Shown: one piece after another, positions 49,395-58,773 of the stretch | Layout of the letters: each line of letters opens with the position of its first letter | Numbering within the stretch: the stretch's first letter is position 1 | Assembly (NCBI RefSeq): GCF_900101455.1 | Contig: NZ_FMZJ01000005.1 | Coordinates: forward strand, 124,001 to 188,000 | Direction of reading: 5' to 3' | Length of the DNA stretch: 64,000 nt | Origin: Sphingomonas sp. YR710 | Lineage (GTDB): Bacteria > Pseudomonadota > Alphaproteobacteria > Sphingomonadales > Sphingomonadaceae | Translations under genes and position numbers: made by a program | Notes under the pieces: model-generated | Told to the model about the DNA's origin: nothing | Seen by the model: only the letters and a program-made list of their open reading frames with translations | Database searches by the model: none

Positions 49395-50258
49395 CTATTG
49401 TTCGATTAGCCCGCCGCCATGGCCAAGCGACCGCGCGATGAACTGCGTCGGCGTCATCCCCGCAAACTCGCCGAATTCGCGGATCAGGTGCGATTGGTCG
49501 CAATAGCCGATGTCGGCGGCCAGCGCGGCCCAGTCGGGCGCCGTGCCGATTGCCGCGGACAGTCGCGAAAAACGGAGCAGCCGGCGATAACTGCGCGGGC
49601 CGACGCCGGTCGCGTCGCGGATCCGGTTGGCGAGATGCTTGCGGCTCCAGCCGATCTCCCGCGCGATCTCGGCGATGTCGAGCTCGGGTCGCGATCGTAG
49701 CAGCGCCAGCGCATGGAACTGATCGGCACGGGCCGGCGCGCACCGCGCGAGCCGCCGGATCAGGGCCGCATCGAGCAATGCGATCCGCTCCGCGCGCGTC
49801 CTGGCCTCGACCAGCGCAATTCCCAGTGTTCTCGCCTCCTGGCCCAGCAGGGCGTCGAGCGGCACGACGCGGTCGATCATCTCATTCATCGGAATGCCGA
49901 GTAGCCGCCGCAAGGTGAGCAGCGGCAGGTGGACGTGCATTCCGGCTTGCGTCCCGCACGAATGCGAAAGCGCCGGGCGCAGATGGATGCCGGCCACAAA
50001 GGCTTCGGCCGGGCCGAGCCGCAGGATCTGGCCGTCGCCGCCGGTGATCGCGATCGGCGGCCCAAGATTGATGATCATCACGCCCTCGGCATGCGGCAGC
50101 TCGCGCCGCACCGAGAAGCTGGCGGTCCGCTCATGATAATCCGAATAGCCGTCGATCAGCCCGGTGACGGCCAGCGGCGCGGAGATGCGTGCCATTTCCC
50201 AGCTGTTGATGCCGTCGTCGTGCGTATCGACGCGAATCACCCGGGAGAAATCGAGCAT
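49395..50258 (-). CDS. AraC-family transcriptional regulator
   Basis: The 287-residue protein has a C-terminal AraC DNA-binding domain with two helix-turn-helices (about 185-275). The first is LDIAEIAREIGWSRKHLANRI; the second is WAALAADIGYCDQSHLIREFGEFAGMTPTQF. The N-terminal half is a sensor domain with no recognised ligand. The GYCDQSHLIREF signature is diagnostic of the family. It lies upstream of the VOC gene on the minus strand and diverges from hisN across 46 bp, so either neighbour could be its target. Confidence 0.9.
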   Translation of the reverse strand: MLDFSRVIRVDTHDDGINSWEMARISAPLAVTGLIDGYSDYHERTASFSVRRELPHAEGVMIINLGPPIAITGGDGQILRLGPAEAFVAGIHLRPALSHSCGTQAGMHVHLPLLTLRRLLGIPMNEMIDRVVPLDALLGQEARTLGIALVEARTRAERIALLDAALIRRLARCAPARADQFHALALLRSRPELDIAEIAREIGWSRKHLANRIRDATGVGPRSYRRLLRFSRLSAAIGTAPDWAALAADIGYCDQSHLIREFGEFAGMTPTQFIARSLGHGGGLIEQ

Positions 50259-50304
50259 ATCGGAAGACTATGCGATCCGCGCGCGCTCGGCTACGGCAGG
50301 CGGG

Positions 50305-51069
50305 ATGACCGATGATGACATCCGCCTCGCCGAACGGCTGGCCGACGCGGCCGGCGCCGCGATTCGCCCCTTTTTCCGCGCGCGTTTCGAACGCGAGACC
50401 AAGGCCGATGCCTCGCCCGTCACCGAGGCCGACCGCGCCGCCGAGGCCGCGATGCGCGCGATCATCAACCGCGAGCGCCCCGGCGACGGCATCATCGGCG
50501 AGGAATATGGCCGCGAGCGTGAGGATGCCGAACGGGTCTGGGTGCTCGATCCGATCGACGGCACGCGCAGCTTCATCGCCGGTCGCCCGATCTTCGGAAC
50601 ATTGGTCGCGCTGATGGAGCAGGGGGTGCCTGTGCTCGGCATCATCGACCAGCCGATCGCGCGCGATCGCTGGCTCGGCGCGGCGGGGCGACCGACCACA
50701 CTCAATGGCGTCGTCGCGCAGACCCGCAGGTGCGGTGCGCTTGCCGCGGCGCACATCGCCACGACCGGCCCGCTTCATTTCCAGCCGGCCGAGAAAGCGA
50801 AGTTCGACACTGTCTGCGCGGCCGCCGGCGACACCTTATGGGGTGGGGATTGTCATAATTATGCGCTGGTCGCGTCCGGGCATCTCGACGCGGTGATCGA
50901 GGCGGGACTCAAGCTATACGATTTCGCGGCGCTGGTGCCGGTGGTTGAAGGCGCGGGCGGGCGGATGTGTGACTGGCAGGGGCGGTCGCTGGGCGCTGCG
51001 AGCGGCGGGCAGGTGATCGCTGCGGGTGATCCGGCGCTCGTCGATCAGGTCGCGGCGTTGCTGGCTTAG
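50305..51069 (+). CDS. hisN: Histidinol-phosphatase (inositol monophosphatase family)
   Basis: The 254-residue protein belongs to the Mg-dependent inositol monophosphatase superfamily. Metal-binding motifs are GEEYG (Glu) and WVLDPIDGTRSFIAGRPIFGTLVAL (Asp-Pro-Ile-Asp-Gly-Thr), with WGGDCHNYALVASGHLDAVIE and a late YDFAALVPVVEGAGG. The RSFIAGRPIFG wording is that of HisN-type histidinol-phosphatases, the last phosphatase step of histidine synthesis in many alphaproteobacteria. Other sugar-phosphate substrates are possible. The ATG at 50305 follows GGCGGG. No other his genes are nearby. Confidence 0.88.
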   Translation: MTDDDIRLAERLADAAGAAIRPFFRARFERETKADASPVTEADRAAEAAMRAIINRERPGDGIIGEEYGREREDAERVWVLDPIDGTRSFIAGRPIFGTLVALMEQGVPVLGIIDQPIARDRWLGAAGRPTTLNGVVAQTRRCGALAAAHIATTGPLHFQPAEKAKFDTVCAAAGDTLWGGDCHNYALVASGHLDAVIEAGLKLYDFAALVPVVEGAGGRMCDWQGRSLGAASGGQVIAAGDPALVDQVAALLA

Positions 51070-51083
51070 GCGCTATATCTATT

Positions 51084-51177
51084 CGTTATTCCCGCGAAAG
51101 CGGGAACCCACCGTCACGGGGCACTCCGATATCATGCGGGCCGCCGTCCGTGGGTCTGCACTTTCGCGGGGATGACG
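51084..51177. repeat. Composite GTCATTCCCGC element (family C, about 94 bp)
   Basis: The left hairpin CGTTATTCCCGCGAAAGCGGG with AACCCACCG and the right part CCGTGGGTCTGC...TTTCGCGGGGATGACG form imperfect terminal inverted repeats. The core shares GCCGCCGTCC with the copies at 54163-54254 and 54602-54695, in the same orientation. It lies between hisN and the AsmA-like gene, both of which end here, so it is a converging intergenic site. Confidence 0.85.
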
Positions 51178-51208
51178 ATGGTTGGGGGCGATCAAAGAGA
51201 CGCGCGCC

Positions 51209-53320
51209 TCACTGCTTACGATCGCCGGCCTTTTGGCGATTTTCACTGACCTTGCCGAGATCCTTGCGCGGGTCGCCTTTGGTGGTGCGCTGGGCGGCTG
51301 AGGTGGCGCCTGCCAATACCGGCCCGCAGGCGGCCGCCTTGGCATTGCCGATATCCACAAAGGCGAGCACCACCGCGAGCGGGCTGGCGACAAGGCCCAG
51401 ACCGATGCCGACGCCAGCGCGGGCCAGGAGTTGCGAGCTGAGGATCTGGAGGCGTGGCTGTGCGAAATAGCCCTTGATGCCGATCGGTGATTGACCGGAA
51501 AACAGGCTGAACTTCTTGCCATAGGCACGGAAGGCGAAATCGAGCGATTCGTCCTTGAAGCTGAAGCCGCCCTTGGCCGTCATCACGTTCTTGTCGGTAT
51601 CGATCAGGATCGGATCGGCCGCGGCGACGCCATTGCGGACGGTAAAGCCCAGCAGGCCGCAATTGATCTGCACGGGCTTCTTGAGCTTGTCCTGGAGCAG
51701 CTTCTGCAGGAACACGCCTACATCGAATTCGGAAAGCTGGATATATTTGGTCCAGAAGGTACCGGCAGGCAAAATGATCGCGATGCGGCCGTTCGACGTG
51801 GCGAGCGACTCGCGCAGCGTATTTCCCGTGCCCTTCATCTGGACTCGTGCCTTCACCGTGCCGGTGGTGCCCGATTGCTCGACGCCGAAGCCGGACAGCA
51901 ATTTGCCCATCGGGGTTGGCGACAGCCGGATGTCGTAGTCGGTTATTACTGCCGGTACCCGCGCATCGATCGAGACGTCGGAAGCCAAATGCCCGCCCGC
52001 CATGTCCATCGTCAGCGGCGACAGTTTCAGCAGGCTGTGATCGAGATCGAGCGTGAGGTCGATATTGGAGATCGGCACATGCGGTGCGCGGACCTGCGCG
52101 ACCTTGTAGGTCACATGCGCGTCGTAATTCCGGATCGATTCGATGCGTAAGGGCGCATCGGGCAATATGCGCGGGGTGCCGCCGGTCTGCTTGACTGCCG
52201 CCTGCGCGCCCTGGGTCGCCAGCTTGGTGGGCTCATAGCCGATGAACGGACCGACATCGATGATGTCCACCAGCCGCGACGACAGATCGGCCGCCAGGAA
52301 CAGCCGCTCGTTCGGGAAGGACACCGTCATCTTGCCGGCAAGATCGCTCGCGCCATACCGGCCGATGATCCGCGTGAAGCGCCACTCGCCTCCAACTTTG
52401 GTCAGCTTCGACCGGAAGGTGTAGCCGCGCGTATCGGGTGCGGCCACCCCGAGGAAATCGAACAATTGCCGGATGTTGGGGCCCCGTACCCGCAGGTTGA
52501 GGTCGGATCCTTCGATCTGCGTCGCTCTGGGCAGCACGCCGTTGACGTCGAGGAAAGTTCGTCCCGATCGCGCATGAAGGTCGAGCGTGGTGCGGCCGAA
52601 TGTCACCGTGCTGTTGGGCGAGAGGATCGCGCCGTTCATCGTGAACGGCTTGTCGCGCAATGTGCCGGTGCCGGTGAAGGGCACTTTCTTGTCGGTGATC
52701 GTGGTGCCGGCCGCGGCTACATCGCCGACGATGACGTCGGTCTTCAGGTGCAGCGCCGGATCGATGTAGCGAACCTGTGTGTCGCTCACGGCGGCGCTGC
52801 CGATGATCGGGAACTGGAAGGGTTTGCCCTTCTTGTTGGGATCGCCGAACGTCCATGTATTGTGGCGTCTCGCATCCCATTCGGTATCGACCCGGCCGCC
52901 GTCCAGCACCAGCCAGTCGGCACGGCGCTCGCCGAAGATCAGCGGAATCGTCTTGATCCGCGCCTCGATATGGCGAGCGTCGAAGAAATCGGGCTTCGAC
53001 GCCCAGATCGGGTTCGAAACCGTCATGCCGTCCGCCAGGAAGTGCGTATCGATGATATCGAAATAGAGTTGGAAGTCGCCGGCGACCTTCACCTCGCGTT
53101 GCAGCGTCCGGCTCGCATAGGATTCGAAGGCATGCTTGAGAAACCGGCCCTTGGTCACGAACAGGATGAACCAGCCCAACACGATCAGCCCGACGATCGT
53201 CGCGATGACCGCGCACAGGCTGGCAACGATCGACGCAGCGCGGCCGGCTAGGCCCGGCTCCGGGGCCGTTTTGACGGGCTCGTCCGGGACGGCGAGCGCA
53301 GGGTGAGGCTCAACGACCAT
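51209..53320 (-). CDS. AsmA-family protein
   Basis: The 703-residue protein has one N-terminal transmembrane helix (about 28-55: IVASLCAVIATIVGLIVLGWFILFV). A long periplasmic region follows with AsmA-type repeats (LKHAFESYASRTLQREVKVAGDF at its start) and an AsmA C-terminal domain (VKARVQMKGTGNTLRESLATSNGRIAIILPAGTFW). AsmA-like proteins are thought to shuttle phospholipids to the outer membrane or affect its assembly. The extreme C-terminus is basic and low-complexity (TTKGDPRKDLGKVSENRQK). The ATG at 53320 begins the conserved region. It diverges from rpmI. Confidence 0.88.
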   Translation of the reverse strand: MVVEPHPALAVPDEPVKTAPEPGLAGRAASIVASLCAVIATIVGLIVLGWFILFVTKGRFLKHAFESYASRTLQREVKVAGDFQLYFDIIDTHFLADGMTVSNPIWASKPDFFDARHIEARIKTIPLIFGERRADWLVLDGGRVDTEWDARRHNTWTFGDPNKKGKPFQFPIIGSAAVSDTQVRYIDPALHLKTDVIVGDVAAAGTTITDKKVPFTGTGTLRDKPFTMNGAILSPNSTVTFGRTTLDLHARSGRTFLDVNGVLPRATQIEGSDLNLRVRGPNIRQLFDFLGVAAPDTRGYTFRSKLTKVGGEWRFTRIIGRYGASDLAGKMTVSFPNERLFLAADLSSRLVDIIDVGPFIGYEPTKLATQGAQAAVKQTGGTPRILPDAPLRIESIRNYDAHVTYKVAQVRAPHVPISNIDLTLDLDHSLLKLSPLTMDMAGGHLASDVSIDARVPAVITDYDIRLSPTPMGKLLSGFGVEQSGTTGTVKARVQMKGTGNTLRESLATSNGRIAIILPAGTFWTKYIQLSEFDVGVFLQKLLQDKLKKPVQINCGLLGFTVRNGVAAADPILIDTDKNVMTAKGGFSFKDESLDFAFRAYGKKFSLFSGQSPIGIKGYFAQPRLQILSSQLLARAGVGIGLGLVASPLAVVLAFVDIGNAKAAACGPVLAGATSAAQRTTKGDPRKDLGKVSENRQKAGDRKQ

Positions 53321-53475
53321 GAGGTTGTGAACCCGGCACCGCCGGCAAGGTTCCGCGTGAGGTTGCAATCCCCCGGTAACCTGCTTATAGGCCCGCGCTT
53401 CCGCGATTTGATGGATGGTCCGGCCGGTATGGGCTGCCGTGGCTGTCTGCAAACGTCGCTAACCAGGAGACGAAA

Positions 53476-53679
53476 ATGCCCAAACTCAAGACCAAGAGCG
53501 GGGTCAAGAAGCGCTTCAAGATCACCGCCAACGGCCATGTGAAGCATGGCGTGGCCGGCAAGCGCCACCGCCTGATCAGCCACAACGCCAAGTATATCCG
53601 TCAGAACCGCGGCACCAGCGTGCTGGCCGAGGCCGATACCGGCCGGGTCAAGCTCTGGGCGCCCTACGGTCTCAACTGA
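53476..53679 (+). CDS. rpmI: 50S ribosomal protein L35 (bL35)
   Basis: The 67-residue basic protein MPKLKTKSGVKKRFKITANG...GKRHRLISHNAKYIRQNRG is a clear bL35. AGGAGACGAAA precedes the ATG. It is followed after 12 bases by rplT in the usual order. The 155 bp upstream hold no gene and must contain its promoter; no infC is adjacent, unlike in enterobacteria. Confidence 0.97.
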   Translation: MPKLKTKSGVKKRFKITANGHVKHGVAGKRHRLISHNAKYIRQNRGTSVLAEADTGRVKLWAPYGLN

Positions 53680-53691
53680 GGAGTATAAGGC

Positions 53692-54069
53692 ATGGCACGC
53701 GTCAAACGTGGTGTAACCACCAAGGCCCGCCACAAGCGGGTACTCGAACAGGCGAAGGGCTATTATGGCCGTCGCAAGAACACGATCCGCATTGCCAAGC
53801 AGGCGGTGGAGAAAGCCGGGCAATACGCCTATCGCGACCGCAAGGTTAAGAAGCGTTCGTTCCGCGCCCTGTGGATCCAGCGCATCAACGCCGCTGTCCG
53901 CGCCGAAGGCCTGACCTACGGCGTGTTCATGCACGGCCTGAAACTGGCCGGCGTCGAACTCGACCGCAAGGTCCTGGCCGATCTGGCGATGCACGAAGGC
54001 GGCGCCTTCTCGGCGATCATCGCCCAGGCGAAAGCCGCACTTCCGGAAGGCGCCCGCGTAGCGGCGTGA
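53692..54069 (+). CDS. rplT: 50S ribosomal protein L20 (bL20)
   Basis: The 125-residue protein [42 protein letters not shown]...[23 protein letters not shown] is a clear bL20, an early 23S rRNA-binding assembly protein. GAGGAGTATAAGGC precedes the ATG. A strong terminator follows. In many proteobacteria pheS comes next; here more than 1 kb of repeat-bracketed sequence intervenes. Confidence 0.97.
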   Translation: MARVKRGVTTKARHKRVLEQAKGYYGRRKNTIRIAKQAVEKAGQYAYRDRKVKKRSFRALWIQRINAAVRAEGLTYGVFMHGLKLAGVELDRKVLADLAMHEGGAFSAIIAQAKAALPEGARVAA

Positions 54070-54090
54070 TCCTTGCAGACAGGGTTTGAA

Positions 54091-54129
54091 AAAGGGCGCG
54101 GTGGCGACGGTCACCGCGCCCTTTTTTTT
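54091..54129 (+). terminator. Strong rho-independent terminator after rplT
   Basis: AAAGGGCGCGGTG (54091-54103) pairs perfectly with CACCGCGCCCTTT (54112-54124), and the T run continues to 54129. It ends the rpmI-rplT transcript. Confidence 0.93.
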
Positions 54130-54162
54130 GTTGCTGGTGACTCCGCCATTCACCTTATAATT

Positions 54163-54254
54163 GTCATCCCCGCGAACGCGGGGACCCACGGTTACGGCCC
54201 GTGAGCGTTGAAGCGTGCCGCCGTCCATGGGTTCCCGCGTTCGCGAGAATGACG
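54163..54254. repeat. Composite GTCATCCCCGC element upstream of the GIY-YIG gene (family C)
   Basis: Left hairpin GTCATCCCCGCGAACGCGGGGACCC and right part GGGTTCCCGCGTTCGCGAGAATGACG are imperfect inverted repeats around a core ending CGTGCCGCCGTCCATG. It ends 19 bases before the TTG start of the GIY-YIG gene and is in the same orientation as the downstream copy 54602-54695. Confidence 0.88.
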
Positions 54255-54273
54255 ACTTGGGGTAAGGAAAGCC

Positions 54274-54585
54274 TTGGAAAAGCAGCCAGCCGTCTACCTT
54301 CTCGCGAGCCGGCGCCACGGCACTCTCTACGTCGGTGTCACGTCCGATCTAGCCAAACGCATCTATGAACACCGTGAAGGCTTGATCCCCGGCTTCACCC
54401 GCGAGTACGGGGTCAAGCGCCTCGTGTTCTTCGAGGTGCATGAAGATATGGAAGCCGCGATTCTTCGGGAGAAGCGGCTCAAGAAATGGCGCAGGGCATG
54501 GAAAATCGAACTGATCGAGACGACGAATCCGGTATGGGAAGATCTCGCCGTTACGATGCTCGGTTTTTCGGCTTTGACGGTCTGA
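54274..54585 (+). CDS. GIY-YIG (URI-type) nuclease domain protein
   Basis: The 103-residue protein is a single GIY-YIG domain: AVYLLASRRHGTLYVGVTSDLAKRIYEHREG (the GIY and YIG equivalents are VYLLA and LYVGV, with the catalytic Tyr and Arg following), then VHEDMEAAILREKRLKKWRRAWK with the metal-binding Glu. Such stand-alone proteins (YhbQ/URI type) are thought to cut structured or branched DNA; the natural substrate is unknown. The TTG start follows AAGGAAAGCC. Family-C palindromes lie 19 bp before and 16 bp after it, an arrangement that suggests a functional link. Confidence 0.87.
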   Translation: MEKQPAVYLLASRRHGTLYVGVTSDLAKRIYEHREGLIPGFTREYGVKRLVFFEVHEDMEAAILREKRLKKWRRAWKIELIETTNPVWEDLAVTMLGFSALTV

Positions 54586-54601
54586 TAGACCCCGCCCTCC
54601 C

Positions 54602-54695
54602 CGTCATTCCCGCGAAAGCGGGAACCCACGGTTGCGATGTTCGTGAAAATCGGTCGTGCCGCCGTCCATGGGTCCCCGCTTTCGCGGGGATGACG
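54602..54695. repeat. Composite GTCATTCCCGC element downstream of the GIY-YIG gene (family C)
   Basis: The left end CGTCATTCCCGCGAAAGCGGG and right end CCCGCTTTCGCGGGGATGACG are inverted repeats with one substitution, each itself a hairpin. The core shares CCCACGGTT and CGTGCCGCCGTCCATGGGT with the copy at 54163-54254, in the same orientation. The right end runs into the start of the next ORF. Confidence 0.88.
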
Positions 54696-55112
54696 ATGTG
54701 GGGGGGGACGGCGTGTTTTGCCCAAGCGAAGCAAGGCATTGCCGATGCCGATGTCGCAAAATACGAATGTGCCGTGTCTAGTGTCATCGTTCACGGTTCT
54801 GGCGTGTTGATCGAATTTGCGAGCGATGTCCGTGGGCAAATTGGAGAGAGGGCCTTTCTTGTCGATGCTCATCGGCAGATTCGTATGCTTGGCGACGATG
54901 GTCGGCCGGAATCCGCGATGGCCGCTTTGTCCGCGGAAGTCGGGGATGTCATCCGGACGCCCTTTTTGCATCATAGCTGTACCTTCGATGTGGCTAAGCG
55001 AGAGGCACAACTAGGAGTGGTCGTGCACTCCGCTTATTTCGATCGGTTCACCGGTAAAAGGGCAAAGACCGATACCTTTCTTCCCGCCGCGGCGGACAAC
55101 GGGACACATTGA
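54696..55112 (+). CDS. Unknown protein whose 5' end abuts a palindromic element
   Basis: The 138-residue frame starts [26 protein letters not shown] and continues as a mixed beta/alpha sequence ending ...[15 protein letters not shown] do not recognise it. TACFAQA looks like the end of a signal peptide whose hydrophobic part is missing, because the element 54602-54695 begins immediately upstream. The element provides the only ribosome-site-like bases (GGGGATGACG). An ATG two codons earlier lies inside the element. The TGA overlaps the pheS ATG as TGATG, which supports translation of the frame. It may be a truncated gene. Confidence 0.45.
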   Translation: MWGGTACFAQAKQGIADADVAKYECAVSSVIVHGSGVLIEFASDVRGQIGERAFLVDAHRQIRMLGDDGRPESAMAALSAEVGDVIRTPFLHHSCTFDVAKREAQLGVVVHSAYFDRFTGKRAKTDTFLPAAADNGTH

Positions 55113-56203
55113 TGTCGATAGACGTGGAACAGCTTCAATCCGACCTGATGGCCGAAATCGCCACGGCCGATCTCGATGCGCTCGAGGCGATTCGGGTGAA
55201 GGCGTTGGGCAAGCAGGGGGCGATCACCGGTCTGCTCAAGACGCTGGGTGGCATGTCGCCCGAGGAGCGGCAGGTGCAGGGGCCGGCGATTCAGGGCTTG
55301 CGCGCTGCCGTCGCCGACGCGATCGCCGCGCGCAAGGCCGCGCTGGAAGCCGAAGCGCTGGACGCCAAGCTGGCCACCGAGAAGCTCGACATGACCCTGC
55401 CGGTGTCGACCGGCCCGCAAGGTTCGGTGCATCCCGTCAGCCAGGTGATGGACGAACTCGCCGAAATCTTTGCCGATCTGGGCTTTGCGGTCGCGACCGG
55501 GCCCGAGATCGAGGATGACTGGCACAATTTCACCGCGCTCAACATTCCCGAGACCCACCCGGCGCGGGCGATGCATGACACATTCTATTTCCCCGATGAA
55601 AAAGACGGGAAGAAGATGCTGCTGCGCACGCACACCTCCCCGGTGCAGATCCGCACGATGATGAACCAGTCGCCGCCGATCCGGATCATCGCGCCTGGCC
55701 GCACCTATCGTTCCGATTCGGATGCCACCCACACGCCGATGTTCCATCAGGTTGAAGGACTGGTGATCGATCGCGGCATCCATATGGGCCATCTCAAATG
55801 GACGCTTGAGACCTTCGTGAAGGCCTATTTCGAGCGTGATGATATCGTCCTGCGCCTGCGGCCGAGCTTCTTCCCGTTCACCGAGCCGTCGGCCGAGGTC
55901 GATGTCGGCTTCACCTGGGTCAAGGGCCGGCGCGTGATCGGCGGCGATCCGGCGGCGGGCAATGGCGGCTGGATGGAGATTCTTGGCTCGGGTATGGTTC
56001 ACCCGAAGGTGATCGCGGCGTGCGGGCTCGATCCCGAAGAGTGGCAGGGCTTCGCCTTCGGCTGCGGGATCGATCGGCTGGCGATGCTCAAATATGGCAT
56101 GGACGATCTGCGAGCCTTCTTCGATGGCGATCTGCGCTGGCTGCGCCATTATGGCTTCGCGGCCCTCGATGTACCCACGTTGAGCGGGGGAGTCGGCGCA
56201 TGA
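55112..56203 (+). CDS. pheS: Phenylalanyl-tRNA synthetase alpha subunit
   Basis: The 363-residue class II catalytic subunit has an N-terminal coiled coil (about 1-85), motif 2 [27 protein letters not shown], the Phe-binding [13 protein letters not shown], and motif 3 [16 protein letters not shown]. With pheT it forms the alpha2-beta2 enzyme that charges tRNA-Phe. The ATG at 55112 overlaps the stop of the preceding unknown ORF; a TTG one codon upstream also exists. Its TGA overlaps the pheT ATG as ATGA. Confidence 0.96.
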   Translation: MSIDVEQLQSDLMAEIATADLDALEAIRVKALGKQGAITGLLKTLGGMSPEERQVQGPAIQGLRAAVADAIAARKAALEAEALDAKLATEKLDMTLPVSTGPQGSVHPVSQVMDELAEIFADLGFAVATGPEIEDDWHNFTALNIPETHPARAMHDTFYFPDEKDGKKMLLRTHTSPVQIRTMMNQSPPIRIIAPGRTYRSDSDATHTPMFHQVEGLVIDRGIHMGHLKWTLETFVKAYFERDDIVLRLRPSFFPFTEPSAEVDVGFTWVKGRRVIGGDPAAGNGGWMEILGSGMVHPKVIAACGLDPEEWQGFAFGCGIDRLAMLKYGMDDLRAFFDGDLRWLRHYGFAALDVPTLSGGVGA

Positions 56204-58572
56204 AGTTCACTTTAAGCTGGATCAAGGAGCATCTCGAAACCGCTGCGTCGCTCGACGCGATCCTCGAAGGGCTGACCAAGGTCGGCCTCGAGGTCGAGGG
56301 TGTCGATAATCCGGCCGAGAAGCTGGGCGCGTTCCGTATCGCGAAAGTGCTCAGCGCCGAGCGTCATCCGCAGGCGGACAAATTGCAGGTGTTGTCGGTC
56401 GATGTCGGTGCAGATGCGCCACTGCAGGTCGTCTGCGGAGCGCCGAATGCCCGCGCAGGTCTGGTGGGCGTGCTCGGCCAGCCAGGCGATTATGTGCCCG
56501 GCCTCGACGTCACCCTGAAGATCAGCGCAATTCGGGGTGTCGAATCGCGCGGCATGATGTGTTCGATGCGCGAGCTCGAACTGTCCGACGCGCATGAGGG
56601 GATCATCGATCTGCCGGCCGACGCCCCGATCGGCGCGGTCTATGCCGATTGGGCCGGGCTCAACGATCCGGTGATCGATGTCGCGATCACGCCGAACCGG
56701 CAGGATTGCATGGGCGTGCGCGGTATCGCGCGCGATCTGGCCGCGGCGGGACTCGGTACGCTCAAGCCGCTGCACGCGCCGATGATCAAGATCGGCGGCG
56801 ATTGCCCGGTAGAGATCCGCACCGACGATCCCGATGGCTGCCCGGCTTTTTTCGGCCGCGTCGTTCGCGGCGTTGCCAATGGCCCATCGCCCGACTGGCT
56901 GGCCAGGCGGCTGACAGCGGTCGGCCAGCGTAGTATCTCGGCGCTTGTCGACATCACCAACCATATCATGCTCGATCTCGGGCGGCCGCTGCACGTCTAT
57001 GATGTGGCGAAGCTGGAAGGTGCGCTGGTCGCGCGCAAGGCGAGGCCCGGTGAGCAGGTGCTCGCGCTCAACGGCAAGACTTATGCGCTCGACGAAACGA
57101 TGACGGTGATCGCCGACGATGCGGCGGTCCATGACATTGGCGGCATCATGGGCGGCGAACATTCGGGCGTGACCGAAGCGACCACCGACGTGCTGATCGA
57201 ATGCGCCTATTTCACCCCCGAGGCGATTGCGCGGACCGGCCAGAAGCTGGCCTTGACCTCCGACGCGCGCACCCGGTTCGAACGTGGTGTCGACCCCGCG
57301 TTTCTGGCCGACGGGCTGGCGCTGGCGACGAAGATGGTCGTCGATCTGTGCGGCGGCGTGCCGACTGCCGCCATTGAGGCTGGCGAGGCACCGGCCGGCC
57401 GCAAGGCCTTGCGCTACGATCCGGCGCTGAGCGAGAAGCTCGCGGGCATCAAGGTGGCACCGGAGAAGCAGCGCGCGATCCTGACGGCACTCGGCTTCGG
57501 CATCGATGCCGTGTGGACCGTCAGCGTGCCATCCTGGCGGCGCGATATCGACGGCGCGGCCGATCTGGTCGAAGAAATTGTGCGGATGGTCGGCATCGAT
57601 ACGATCCCGTCGACGCCGTTGCCGCGCGCCGAGGGCGTCGCCAATCCCACCGCGACGGTATCCCAGCTCGTCGAGCGTAACGCGCGCCGTGCGGCCGCAG
57701 CCCGCGGGCTGAACGAGGCGGTGACCTGGAGCTTCATCAGCACAAGCGAAGCCGCGGTCTTTGGAGGAGGGCGCTGGACCCTGGCCAATCCGATCAGCGA
57801 CGATCTGAAGGTGATGCGGCCATCGATGCTGCCGGGGCTGCTGGCGGCGGCGCGCCGCAACACCGATCGCGGTGCCGACAGTATCCGGCTGTTCGAAATC
57901 GGCCGGCGCTATCTGGCCGATGGCGAACATGCCACGCTGGGGTTCGTGCTCGCCGGCCAGAAGAGCCCGCGTGACTGGCGCTCGGGGCGTGCGACCTTGT
58001 TCGATGCTCTCGATGCGAAGGCAGAGGTGATTGGCCTGCTCGATGCGGCCGGCGCCCCGGCCGATCGGCTGCAGGTGATGGCGGCGCTATCGACTGTCTA
58101 TCATCCCGGCCGCTCCGCAACATTGCGCTTGGGGCCAAAGACCGTTCTGGCCGAATTCGGCGAATTGCATCCGCTGACGGCGAAGGCCTTCGATCTTGAT
58201 GGGCCGGTGATCGCGGCGGAAATCTTCCTCGATGCGATCCCGGCCCGGCGCGCGGGCGGTGGCCATATGCGCGATGCCTATGCTCCGCCGGCCCTGCAGG
58301 CTGTTCGTCGTGATTTTGCCTTCCTGATGGCGGCGGACCGCTCTGTCGAGGATCTGCTGCGCGCGGTGCGCGGCGCTGACAAGACGTTCATCCAGACGGT
58401 GAAGCTGTTCGATATCTTTACCGGGCATGGCGTTCCGGAGGGTGACAAGTCCGTCGCGGTTGAGGTCACGTTGCAGCCGGGCGGAAAGAGCTTCACCGAC
58501 GCCGAACTGCAGACGCTGTCCGATCAGATCGTGAAGGCTGCGGATAAAGCGGGCGCGCGGCTGCGCGGGTAA
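56200..58572 (+). CDS. pheT: Phenylalanyl-tRNA synthetase beta subunit
   Basis: The 790-residue subunit has the N-terminal tRNA-binding OB domain (about 40-150: [33 protein letters not shown]), B3/B4 editing domain ([19 protein letters not shown]), B5 domain, a pseudo-catalytic core and the C-terminal ferredoxin-like anticodon-binding domain ([39 protein letters not shown]). The length is typical (about 795). GGGGGAG precedes the ATG that overlaps the pheS stop. Confidence 0.96.
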   Translation: MKFTLSWIKEHLETAASLDAILEGLTKVGLEVEGVDNPAEKLGAFRIAKVLSAERHPQADKLQVLSVDVGADAPLQVVCGAPNARAGLVGVLGQPGDYVPGLDVTLKISAIRGVESRGMMCSMRELELSDAHEGIIDLPADAPIGAVYADWAGLNDPVIDVAITPNRQDCMGVRGIARDLAAAGLGTLKPLHAPMIKIGGDCPVEIRTDDPDGCPAFFGRVVRGVANGPSPDWLARRLTAVGQRSISALVDITNHIMLDLGRPLHVYDVAKLEGALVARKARPGEQVLALNGKTYALDETMTVIADDAAVHDIGGIMGGEHSGVTEATTDVLIECAYFTPEAIARTGQKLALTSDARTRFERGVDPAFLADGLALATKMVVDLCGGVPTAAIEAGEAPAGRKALRYDPALSEKLAGIKVAPEKQRAILTALGFGIDAVWTVSVPSWRRDIDGAADLVEEIVRMVGIDTIPSTPLPRAEGVANPTATVSQLVERNARRAAAARGLNEAVTWSFISTSEAAVFGGGRWTLANPISDDLKVMRPSMLPGLLAAARRNTDRGADSIRLFEIGRRYLADGEHATLGFVLAGQKSPRDWRSGRATLFDALDAKAEVIGLLDAAGAPADRLQVMAALSTVYHPGRSATLRLGPKTVLAEFGELHPLTAKAFDLDGPVIAAEIFLDAIPARRAGGGHMRDAYAPPALQAVRRDFAFLMAADRSVEDLLRAVRGADKTFIQTVKLFDIFTGHGVPEGDKSVAVEVTLQPGGKSFTDAELQTLSDQIVKAADKAGARLRG

Positions 58573-58585
58573 CGTTCGCTGCATC

Positions 58586-58614
58586 GCGGGGGCCAGAAAA
58601 GGAATGGCCCCCGC
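58586..58614. other. Hairpin after pheT, possible terminator without a T run
   Basis: GCGGGGGCC (58586-58594) pairs perfectly with GGCCCCCGC (58606-58614). The following bases TCCGGGGGC lack a T run, so intrinsic termination is uncertain. The rest of the 201-bp gap up to 58773 shows no supportable gene. Confidence 0.45.
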
Positions 58615-58773
58615 TCCGGGGGCAAGGAGCGAGGGCCGACCTAGCGTTCGTCACGCAGGAAGCGGAAGCGATTGATTTGCCCGGGTAACAGGGGGGAACC
58701 CCGGGGTGTGCGTTTCGCGACCGCTGAGGATGTATCTACGCTCCTATTCCTGTCGGCTTCATGAACGGCATCA

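Noticed and set aside
54363-55010. Minus-strand frame of 215 codons opposite the GIY-YIG gene and the following ORF
   Set aside because: It runs through the palindromic element (HPRESGDP-type peptide) and antisense to the GIY-YIG domain, so it is a repeat-derived shadow.
56212-57930. Minus-strand frame of 572 codons opposite pheT
   Set aside because: pheT is unambiguous; the antisense frame is a GC-driven shadow without a ribosome site or domain.
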